A stretch of DNA of 64,000 nucleotides, taken from positions 3,734,501 to 3,798,500 of the forward strand of contig NZ_FLRH01000003.1 of NCBI RefSeq assembly GCF_900089585.1, in the 5' to 3' direction. The stretch comes from Micromonospora sediminicola. GTDB lineage: Bacteria > Actinomycetota > Actinomycetes > Mycobacteriales > Micromonosporaceae. Below, piece by piece: positions 34,036-40,499 of this stretch (within the stretch, counting starts at the first letter, position 1; each line of letters starts with the position of its first letter). The notes below the pieces were generated by a model. It searched no databases. It was given only the letters and a program-made list of their open reading frames with translations, and was not told the DNA's origin. The position numbers and the translations under genes were made by a program.

Positions 34036-35056
34036 CCGCCCGGCCGTGGATGTCGCCCCGGCGCAACGCCTCGTACGCCTCGGGCGCCTCGGCCAGCGGG
34101 AACGTCTGCACGTCGGCGTGCAGCCGGCCGTCCCGCGCCAGCGCGACGACCTCCTGGAGTTCCGCGCGGGTGCCCCAGAACGGGACCACCACGCCGGTCT
34201 CCAGCGGCACCGTTGGCGGTTCGTCGGCGACCGGCCGGACCGGCAGCGTGCCACCGGCCAGGCCGACGAGCAGCAGCTGACCGCCGGTCGCGACGACCTG
34301 CCGGGCGGTGTCCAGCGTGGGCTGCGCGCCGACGAAGTCGAGCACCACGTCCGCGCCGTCCGGCGGCGGGCCGACCAGGTCGCGGATCTTGTCGACCGAG
34401 TCGGGGCCGGCCTGCACCACGTGGTGGGCGCCGAGGCGGCTGGCCAGGTCCAGCGCCGCGACGTTGGTGTCCACCGCGACGATCCGCACCGCCGTGGTGG
34501 CGAGCAGGATCTGCACCGCCATGTGGCCCAGCCCGCCGATGCCGATCACCACGCAGGTGGTGCCGGGCCGCAGCCGGGGCCGGGCCAGCTCCACCGCGTG
34601 GTACGGGGTCAGCCCGGCGTCGGTCAGCGGGGCCGCCTGGGTCAGGTCCATGTCGCCCACGTGCAGCAGCCGGGACGCGGGCACCACCACGTACTCGGCC
34701 AGCCCACCGTCGCGGCTGAGCCCGATGCCGCCGACCGGCGTGACCCGGCAGCGGTTCTCCTCGCCGCGCAGGCAGGCCCGGCAGCGCCCGCAGCCGATGA
34801 TGCCGTAGACCGCGGCCCGGTCCCCGGACGACCAGCCGTCCACGCCGGGCCCGGCCGCCTCGACCGTGCCGGCGATCTCGTGGCCCAGCGTCATCGGGGT
34901 GGGGAACATCCCCGCCGCCGCGTCGAGGATGTGCAGGTCGGAGTGGCAGGCGCCGACCGCGCCGACGCGCAGCAGCACCTCACCGGGCCCGGCCTCGGGC
35001 GTCGGGACCTCGGCCAGCTCCAGCACCCCGGGTGCGGTCATCCGTACCGCGCGCAT
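34022..35056 (-). CDS. Zinc-dependent alcohol dehydrogenase
   Basis: This 344-residue medium-chain dehydrogenase has the catalytic zinc site (GACHSDLH, GHEIAG), four structural zinc cysteines (CGRCRACLRGEENRC) and the NAD motif GIGGLGHMA. It is similar to broad-range alcohol dehydrogenases that often act on aldehydes. ATG at 35056 has GTGGAGG upstream; an in-frame GTG four codons earlier lies within that site. It stands alone and converges on the FAD oxidoreductase. Confidence 0.9.
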   Translation of the reverse strand: MRAVRMTAPGVLELAEVPTPEAGPGEVLLRVGAVGACHSDLHILDAAAGMFPTPMTLGHEIAGTVEAAGPGVDGWSSGDRAAVYGIIGCGRCRACLRGEENRCRVTPVGGIGLSRDGGLAEYVVVPASRLLHVGDMDLTQAAPLTDAGLTPYHAVELARPRLRPGTTCVVIGIGGLGHMAVQILLATTAVRIVAVDTNVAALDLASRLGAHHVVQAGPDSVDKIRDLVGPPPDGADVVLDFVGAQPTLDTARQVVATGGQLLLVGLAGGTLPVRPVADEPPTVPLETGVVVPFWGTRAELQEVVALARDGRLHADVQTFPLAEAPEAYEALRRGDIHGRAVIVP

Positions 35057-35151
35057 GTCGCCCTCCACCTCGTCGCCGTCGGTCTCGCGGCGGCATACCC
35101 GTGCCGTCCCGGTTGATACCGGTCCCGGCCGGGCGGGCGCACAATGCGGGC

Positions 35152-35337
35152 ATGAGCGAGCGGGGCGAGTCGTTCACCGACGAGGAGTACGCGTTCCTGC
35201 GGCACGTCCGCTTCGGCGAGCTGCCGAACCGGGTCCGCCCCGAGGAGCGTGCGGAGTCCACCGAGACGGACACCCGCCCGGACCGGCCGGACCCGGCGGG
35301 CGGCGAGTCCGAGTGGCACCTGCGCGCCGGCGGCTGA
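35152..35337 (+). CDS. Small hydrophilic protein, 61 residues
   Basis: A short charged protein with an N-terminal helical part (SFTDEEYAFLRHVRFGELP) and an acidic, proline-rich tail. I do not recognise it. The ATG at 35152 lacks a strong ribosome site, and an AT-richer ACAATG stretch lies just before it, so the mRNA may be leaderless. It is divergent from the alcohol dehydrogenase. Confidence 0.55.
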   Translation: MSERGESFTDEEYAFLRHVRFGELPNRVRPEERAESTETDTRPDRPDPAGGESEWHLRAGG

Positions 35338-35368
35338 CGGGGCGTTCCCCGCCAGCCGCCGGGGTGGA

Positions 35369-37159
35369 TCAGAAGACCGGCACGCCCTCGCGGACGAGCT
35401 TCCAGTTGGGCACGAAGAAGTCGGCCGGGTCGATGACGCCCTTGGCCTGCGCCCAGTCGATGAGCAGCTGGCGAATCTCCTGCTGCGCGTTGTAGACCTG
35501 CGTCTTGACGATGCCGGGGAAGTTGCCGCCGCCGCTGCGCCGGTAGTTGTTCACCGCCACCACGAACTGCGCGTCCGCCGCCACCGGGGTGTCGGTGCCG
35601 GCCAGCACCAGCCGGGTGATCCGCTGGCCGACCGGCTTGGAGATGTCGATGTCGTAGTCGACGCCGGAGAAGACGTCGTAGTTGTAGTCCGGCACCGCCG
35701 GGTCGCTGATGGTCTCCGGGTTGACCGGCGCGCCCACCGGGACCGTGACGAAGTACTTCGCCGAGTACTCCAGGTACGCCTTCACCTCGGCGCCGGTCAG
35801 CACGACCGCCTCCAGGGTGTTGTCGTAGACGTAGAGGCCGGCCACGTCGCGGATCCGCACGTCACCCTGCGGGAAGACCGCGGTGCGGCTGAACGGCGCG
35901 GCGATCGACAGCACCGGCAGGCCCGCGTACGCGCCGCCGGCCAGCGCCGCGGTGACCACCTCGGTCTGCACGTGGTTGATGAAGTCGAGGATCGGGGTGT
36001 CCTTGTAGCGCGACTCGGCGGCGGACAACTCCACGCTCGACTGCGCGACCACCCGGTTGACGTACTCGACGGTCTTGGCGTGCTGACCACGGACGGCCGC
36101 GAGCACCGCCGGGTCCTCGACCACGGTGTTGGTGTTGAGCGTGGTGGCCGACGAGTCGACGACCTTCCAGCAGCCCTTCTCCCGGGTCAGCGTGAAGTCC
36201 ATCCGGGTGAGCCGCTGGCCCCACTTCGACGGCTCGGACGTGAGCACGGCCTTGCCGGTCTTCAGGTTGGTGACGAACTTCTCCGGCACCTCGTTGTGCG
36301 CGTGGCCGAACAGGATCGCGTCGATCCCGGGGACCTGCTCGGCGATCAGCGCGGTCGGGTTCTCGTTCGGCAGCTCCGGGCCGTAGCTGGAGGTGCCGCT
36401 GTCGCCGCCGTGCGCGGAGATGATGACCACGTCGGCGCCACGCCGGCGCATCTCCGGCACCCACTTGGCGGCGGTGGCGACCATGTCGGCGAAGACCAGG
36501 CGGCCCTCGACGTTGGCCTTGTCCCAGATGGCCACGCCGGGGTTGGTCAGGCCGAGGATGCCGACCCGCAGCTTCGGCGCGCCGTGGCCGCCGAGCCGGA
36601 CCTCCTTGATCACGTACGGGAGGAACGCCGGCTTGCCGGTCTTCGCGTTGATCGCGTTGGCGGCGAGGGCCGGGAAGCCGAGCTGCTCGATCCAGGTGGC
36701 CAGCAGCGGCAGGCCGTAGTTGAACTCGTGGTTGCCCAGCGTGACCGCGTCGTACTTGAGCACGTTCATCGCGTTGGCCATCGGGTGCGTCTCACCGGTG
36801 CTGGTGATCGGCTCCTGCTTGGCGTAGTAGGTGGCCAGCGGGGTGCCCTGGATCGTGTCACCGGCGTCCAGGACCAGCGTGGCCCGGCCCTTGCGCTCGG
36901 CGCGGATCTGGTTGACCAGGGTGGCCAGCTTCGCGACGCCGACGTCGTTGTGCTTGCTGTCGTCGAACTCGGCGTCCTTGTAGTAGTCCCAGTTGTAGAC
37001 GTTGCCGTGGGTGTCCGAGGTGCCGAGGACGGTCAGGTCCCAGGTCTTCGGCTGCTTCGGCTTCGCCTCGGCGGGCGCGCCGGCGAGCAGGGGAGCGGTC
37101 GCGGCGGCGGCCGCCACGGCCAGCACCTGTCGGCGCGAGGCGCCGGAGGAGGAGGTCAT
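35369..37159 (-). CDS. Secreted 5'-nucleotidase/metallophosphatase
   Basis: This is a 596-residue exported enzyme of the UshA/5'-nucleotidase type. The Tat-like signal has SRRQVLAVAAAAA at residues 8-20. The metallophosphatase domain shows TSDTHGNV, DAGDTIQGTP, LGNHEFNYG and ILFGHAHNEVPE. The C-terminal nucleotide-binding domain has VVAVNNYRRSGGGNFPG. It should hydrolyse extracellular nucleotides to supply phosphate and nucleosides. The ATG at 37159 has GGAAAGG six bases upstream. With phoD 5 kb away, it is the second phosphate-scavenging enzyme here, but no common operator is visible. Confidence 0.9.
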   Translation of the reverse strand: MTSSSGASRRQVLAVAAAAATAPLLAGAPAEAKPKQPKTWDLTVLGTSDTHGNVYNWDYYKDAEFDDSKHNDVGVAKLATLVNQIRAERKGRATLVLDAGDTIQGTPLATYYAKQEPITSTGETHPMANAMNVLKYDAVTLGNHEFNYGLPLLATWIEQLGFPALAANAINAKTGKPAFLPYVIKEVRLGGHGAPKLRVGILGLTNPGVAIWDKANVEGRLVFADMVATAAKWVPEMRRRGADVVIISAHGGDSGTSSYGPELPNENPTALIAEQVPGIDAILFGHAHNEVPEKFVTNLKTGKAVLTSEPSKWGQRLTRMDFTLTREKGCWKVVDSSATTLNTNTVVEDPAVLAAVRGQHAKTVEYVNRVVAQSSVELSAAESRYKDTPILDFINHVQTEVVTAALAGGAYAGLPVLSIAAPFSRTAVFPQGDVRIRDVAGLYVYDNTLEAVVLTGAEVKAYLEYSAKYFVTVPVGAPVNPETISDPAVPDYNYDVFSGVDYDIDISKPVGQRITRLVLAGTDTPVAADAQFVVAVNNYRRSGGGNFPGIVKTQVYNAQQEIRQLLIDWAQAKGVIDPADFFVPNWKLVREGVPVF

Positions 37160-37309
37160 GAGGTGCCTTTCCATGGGGGGTACGCGCCTCGTGGGCGCCG
37201 TTGCGCACCATAACCACCACCTGTCACGCACGCCACACCGGCCCGAGATGTTCCGCCATCCGTCACCGGCTGCTGTTTTCCGCCGGCCCGCCGGGGTAGG
37301 GGCGCAGTC

Positions 37310-38212
37310 ATGACCGAGGACCAGTTCACCCCGCAGCACCCCACCGAGCAGTACGGCCAGCGCGAGGGTCAGCCGGCGCAACAGCAGTCCGCCCCCGGGT
37401 CGACGCGGGAGATGGGCCCGAAGCCTGATCACGGCGAGGAGTCGTACCGGGGCAGTGACCGGCTCAGCGGCAAGCGGGCGGTCATCACCGGCGGCGACTC
37501 CGGCATCGGTCGCGCCGTGGCGATCGCCTTCGCCCGGGAGGGCGCCGACGTCCTGGTCTCCTACCTCGGCGAGGAGGAGGAGGCGGACGCCCGCGAGACG
37601 GTCGCCCTGATCGAGCAGGCCGGGCGCAGGGGTGTCGCGGTCCGCACCGACCTGCGTGAGGAGGCCAACTGCCGCGAGCTGGTCGAGCGCGCGGTCGCCG
37701 ACCTCGGCGGCATCGACATCCTGGTCAACAACGCGGCCTACCAGATGTCGCAGGACAACGGCCTGCTCGACATCAGCACCGAGCAGTTCGACCGGGTCTT
37801 CAAGACCAACGTGTACGCCATGTTCTGGCTGTGCAAGCTCGCCGTGCCGCACATGAGGGAGGGCTCGACGATCATCAACACCTCGTCGATCCAGGCCTTC
37901 GACCCGTCGCCGCAGCTGCTCGACTACGCCACCACCAAGGCGGCCATCGCCAACTTCAGCAAGGCGCTCGCGCTGAACCTGGCCGAGCGGGGCATCCGGG
38001 TGAACGCCGTCGCGCCCGGCCCGATCTGGACGCCGCTGATCCCGGCCACCATGCCCGAGGAGAAGGTGAAGCAGTTCGGCACCGACGTGCCGCTGGGCCG
38101 CCCCGGCCAGCCCGCCGAGCTGGCCCCGGCGTACGTCTTCTTCGCCTCACAGGAGTCCAGCTACGTCACCGGCGAGATCCTCGGCGTCACCGGCGGCAAG
38201 CCGACGAAGTGA
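37310..38212 (+). CDS. SDR family oxidoreductase, stress-type (YghA-like)
   Basis: This 300-residue SDR has an N-terminal hydrophilic extension of about 50 residues rich in Gln and Pro, then TGGDSGIG (cofactor motif), NNAAYQ, the catalytic serine in NTSSIQ and YATTK. The extension and the ending VTGEILGVTGGKPT are typical of the YghA/GsiB-region stress dehydrogenases. NADP-dependent reduction of aldehydes is likely, but the true substrate is unknown. It is divergent from the 5'-nucleotidase. Confidence 0.88.
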   Translation: MTEDQFTPQHPTEQYGQREGQPAQQQSAPGSTREMGPKPDHGEESYRGSDRLSGKRAVITGGDSGIGRAVAIAFAREGADVLVSYLGEEEEADARETVALIEQAGRRGVAVRTDLREEANCRELVERAVADLGGIDILVNNAAYQMSQDNGLLDISTEQFDRVFKTNVYAMFWLCKLAVPHMREGSTIINTSSIQAFDPSPQLLDYATTKAAIANFSKALALNLAERGIRVNAVAPGPIWTPLIPATMPEEKVKQFGTDVPLGRPGQPAELAPAYVFFASQESSYVTGEILGVTGGKPTK

Positions 38213-38246
38213 CGGTGCCGCCCCACCGGCCGTCCGGCTCTGCCGC

Positions 38247-38897
38247 TCAGCGGGGCCAGACGGCCATCCGCCGGCGCACCTCGGCGATCCGCGCGGCGTC
38301 CAGGCCGTAGCGGGTGAACCGCCGGTCGGCCAGGCCGTCCAGGTAGCGGCCGGCGGCGCGCACGTCCTCGTCGTCCAGCGCCGGGTCCACCTGCCGGGCC
38401 AGGTCCAGCAGGTCGGCCACGTCGTAGCGGTCCAGCGCGGCGGCGACGTCGATGTAGTCGCGTACCTCGCGTCTGTTGACCAGCGCGGCGGTCTTGTTGG
38501 CGATCAGGTCCCGCACGTCCATCACCGGCCCGAGGTCCATCACCACCGGGCTGCGGTGCCGGTCCAGGCGGGCCAGGCTGAGGCGGATCTCCCGGCCGTC
38601 CCGGCGCACCACGAAGTCGCGCAGGTCGCGGTCGAAGCCGTCGAACACCTCGCCCAGGCCACCGGGGTCGGCGTCCTGCACCTGGTATCCCGCCCGCTCC
38701 AGCGCGGCGCGCACGCCGTCCGCCGCCGCCGCGGGGGCGCCCTCCACGTCGGCGAACAGGTCGACGTCCTCGGTGGGGCGGGTGACCAGGCCGTGCGCCG
38801 CCCACGCCACCCCGCCGCCGAGCACGAACCGGTGCCGGCCGGCGGCGGCGAGCGCGACCCGGGCCACCTCCCGGTAGAAGTCGTGCGGATGTGTCAC
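38247..38897 (-). CDS. AbiEii-like nucleotidyltransferase
   Basis: This 216-residue protein has the minimal nucleotidyltransferase motif of the AbiEii group: VLGGGVAWAAHG followed by RPTEDVDLFADV, whose aspartates should bind metal, and a later DVRDLIANKTAALVNR segment in which the lysine is conserved. AbiEii toxins modify tRNA or other targets in type IV toxin-antitoxin pairs. GTG at 38897 overlaps the upstream gene's stop by four bases, the coupled order expected of such a pair. Whether it is toxic is not known. Confidence 0.78.
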   Translation of the reverse strand: MTHPHDFYREVARVALAAAGRHRFVLGGGVAWAAHGLVTRPTEDVDLFADVEGAPAAAADGVRAALERAGYQVQDADPGGLGEVFDGFDRDLRDFVVRRDGREIRLSLARLDRHRSPVVMDLGPVMDVRDLIANKTAALVNRREVRDYIDVAAALDRYDVADLLDLARQVDPALDDEDVRAAGRYLDGLADRRFTRYGLDAARIAEVRRRMAVWPR

Positions 38898-39220
38898 GCG
38901 GCGCGCAGGCTCCCGTGCCGGCCCTCCCAGGCCAGGCGGACGCCCCGGGGCAGGTTGAGCAGCGGCCACACCCGGCGCAGCGTCCCCGCGTGGATCAGCT
39001 CGCGCAGGTCCGCCACGCGGGTGGTCTCGCGCAGCACGTTCTCGTACATCCAGAGCAGCTCGTCCGGGTCGCCGAGGTCGAAGGCGCGTTCGCTGCTCCA
39101 CATCAGGCGCACCGGCAGCTCGACGATGCCGGTGGTGGGGCCGGCCAGCTCGTCCAGGGTGCGCGCCACCACGGCGGGTCGCCCGGGCCGGGCGAGGTAC
39201 GCGCTGGTGGTGGCCGACAT
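38894..39220 (-). CDS. Hypothetical partner of the AbiEii-like protein
   Basis: This 108-residue protein precedes and overlaps the nucleotidyltransferase gene by four bases. It has no recognisable domain, though the helical middle (DPDELLWMYENVLRETTRVADL) and an N-terminal beta-rich part fit a small regulator. By position it could be the antitoxin or a target-recognition partner. It does not show the winged helix of AbiEi. It begins at ATG 39220. Confidence 0.65.
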   Translation of the reverse strand: MSATTSAYLARPGRPAVVARTLDELAGPTTGIVELPVRLMWSSERAFDLGDPDELLWMYENVLRETTRVADLRELIHAGTLRRVWPLLNLPRGVRLAWEGRHGSLRAA

Positions 39221-39273
39221 GGCATCAGGGTAACCCCTCCCGCGTGCTCCGCCCCCGCCCGAGGCGTAAGGAA

Positions 39274-39319
39274 GGGCCCCCGCTTAACGCCTCCGGTAGT
39301 AGAGGGGCCCCCGCTTAAC
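39274..39319. repeat. Duplicated GGGCCCCCGCTTAAC element
   Basis: The 15-base block GGGCCCCCGCTTAAC occurs at 39274-39288 and 39305-39319, period 31, separated by GCCTCCGGTAGTAGAG. It lies in the gene-free stretch between the AbiEii-like pair and the promoters of paralogue 3. Elements of this style are likely to be dispersed in the genome, which cannot be checked here. Confidence 0.6.
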
Positions 39320-39388
39320 ACGCGCCATCCCCACGCGCGCCGTGCGCGGTTTGGGGGCATTTGAGGTGGTGGGGGTCACCCGGAAGGC

Positions 39389-39414
39389 GGAATCGGTGTG
39401 GGGGCGGGGGCGTT
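39389..39414 (+). promoter_or_regulatory. ECF-sigma-type promoter P1 upstream of paralogue 3
   Basis: GGAAT (39389-39393), 18 bases, GTT (39412-39414). The surrounding GGAATCGG...GGGGGCGTTGTA block is nearly the same as P1 of paralogue 2. Confidence 0.6.
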
Positions 39415-39456
39415 GTACAGGGGGTACGGCCGCGCAGGCGCGCACCGCGCCCCGCC

Positions 39457-39482
39457 GGAATGACGGCGGGCAGCCGGTCGTT
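39457..39482 (+). promoter_or_regulatory. ECF-sigma-type promoter P2 upstream of paralogue 3
   Basis: GGAAT (39457-39461), 18 bases, GTT (39480-39482). The block reads GGAATGACGGCGGGCAGC...GTTACAT, as in P2 of paralogue 2. A leader of about 130 bases follows with a GCTCACG/CGTGAGC stem (39498-39504, 39523-39529). Confidence 0.6.
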
Positions 39483-39623
39483 ACATCTGGTCCCGGTGCT
39501 CACGAGCAGGCCCCCCGCGCCCCGTGAGCGCCCCGCCGGAATCCCCCTCGAAGACTTCTCCGAGCGCCTGACGGCTGCTCGCGTGCCCACCCCCGGGCGC
39601 GTCGACCCCCGAACGGAGCCCCC

Positions 39624-40205
39624 ATGAACACCATGCTGCGCAAGAGCATCCTCGGTATCGCCGGTCTGACCGTCGCCGGTGGCCTCGCCGCCGGCCCGCT
39701 CAACCACTCCGACGGCACCCCCGCGCCGCGGGAGAGCGCCGTGGCCGTGCAGAGCCGCCTCGACACCGCCGCGCTGATCCCGCACGGCGTGCAGGGCGCC
39801 CAGTCGCGCATCGACCTCACCGACGAGCAGACCGCCAACGCCAAGGCGATCATCGCCGCCACGAAGAAGGCCGGCATGGACGAGCGCGCCGCGGTCGTGT
39901 CGATCGCCACCGCCCTGCAGGAGTCGAAGCTGGAGAACCTCGGGCACCTCGGCGACCGCAACGACCACGACTCCCAGGGCCTGTTCCAGCAGCGCCCGTC
40001 CTCCGGCTGGGGCACGGTCGAGCAGATCACCGACCCCGAGTACTCGACCACCGCGTTCCTCAAGGCCCTCAAGCAGGTCGACGGCTGGCAGGACATGCCG
40101 CTGACCGTCGCCGCGCAGACCGTCCAGGTCTCGGCCTACCCCGACCACTACGCCCAGTGGGAGCAGCAGGCCGCCGACATCGTCGCCGCCCACTGGAACA
40201 GCTGA
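39624..40205 (+). CDS. Secreted lysozyme-like protein, paralogue 3
   Basis: This 193-residue exported protein has a signal peptide almost identical to that of paralogue 2 (LRKSILGIAGL). The mature part carries SRIDLTDEQTANAKAII, Glu100 in LQESKL, GLFQQRPSSGWGT and VSAYPDHYAQWE. The segment LIPHGVQGAQSRI is shared with paralogue 1 but absent from paralogue 2, so it links the two branches. Two ECF-type promoters and a conserved leader precede it. ATG at 39624 follows GGAG. The AT-rich terminator at 40382 may serve it, after a long 3' region. Confidence 0.82.
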   Translation: MNTMLRKSILGIAGLTVAGGLAAGPLNHSDGTPAPRESAVAVQSRLDTAALIPHGVQGAQSRIDLTDEQTANAKAIIAATKKAGMDERAAVVSIATALQESKLENLGHLGDRNDHDSQGLFQQRPSSGWGTVEQITDPEYSTTAFLKALKQVDGWQDMPLTVAAQTVQVSAYPDHYAQWEQQAADIVAAHWNS

Positions 40206-40213
40206 GACCGGCG

Positions 40214-40227
40214 GTGACCGGGGTCAC
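40214..40227. promoter_or_regulatory. Perfect 14-base palindrome, possible operator
   Basis: GTGACCGGGGTCAC is a perfect dyad (arms GTGACC/GGTCAC). It lies just after paralogue 3 and about 45 bases upstream of the structured RNA, where a regulator could bind. The binding protein is unknown. Confidence 0.4.
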
Positions 40228-40270
40228 GACGGCCAGCGGAAGAACCGTGGCCCCGGTACCGTTGTGCAGA

Positions 40271-40381
40271 GCGTCGGTGTGTCCAGTGTCCCCGGGCCTC
40301 ACCTAAATTGCCTTCGCGGAATACCGTTCGGCTGGAGCCGCGTCGTGCCACTCGCCGAGAGGCGACCTGCACACCGACGCC
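40271..40381 (+). ncRNA. Candidate structured RNA upstream of the formate dehydrogenase operon
   Basis: GCGTCGGTGTG (40271-40281) pairs perfectly over 11 bases with CACACCGACGC (40370-40380), closing a domain of about 110 bases. Inside are three small hairpins: CGG-AATA-CCG (40317-40326), CGGC-TGGA-GCCG (40329-40340) and TCGCC-GAGA-GGCGA (40352-40365), the last with a GNRA loop. A Rho-independent terminator starts directly after the closing helix. A possible promoter lies upstream (GGAAG, 18 bases, GTT at 40238-40263, or TACCGT at 40257). It could be a riboswitch-like leader or a free small RNA. I do not recognise its family. Confidence 0.45.
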
Positions 40382-40420
40382 CAGCGCCGCCCCGACCGAC
40401 AGGTCGGGGCGGCGCTGTTT
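40382..40420 (+). terminator. Rho-independent terminator before the formate dehydrogenase operon
   Basis: CAGCGCCGCCCCGACC (40382-40397), loop GACA, exact complement (40402-40417), then a TTT run. It stands 80 bases before the dehydrogenase start, so it ends either the structured RNA or paralogue 3 read-through, and could act as an attenuator. Confidence 0.85.
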
Positions 40421-40499
40421 CGTGCTCGACTCGCGGGGGTCGGCCGCCTGCCCTAATGTGCAGGAGGTGAGCCGTTCTCGACGGGGAGGGGGTGCCCGG

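Noticed and set aside
40467..40499. Full anti-Shine-Dalgarno match AGGAGGTGA (40462-40470) upstream of the formate dehydrogenase
   Set aside because: No start codon lies at the right distance after it. The in-frame GTG inside it could only be used by a leaderless message, so the start at 40500 was kept, with the alternative noted.
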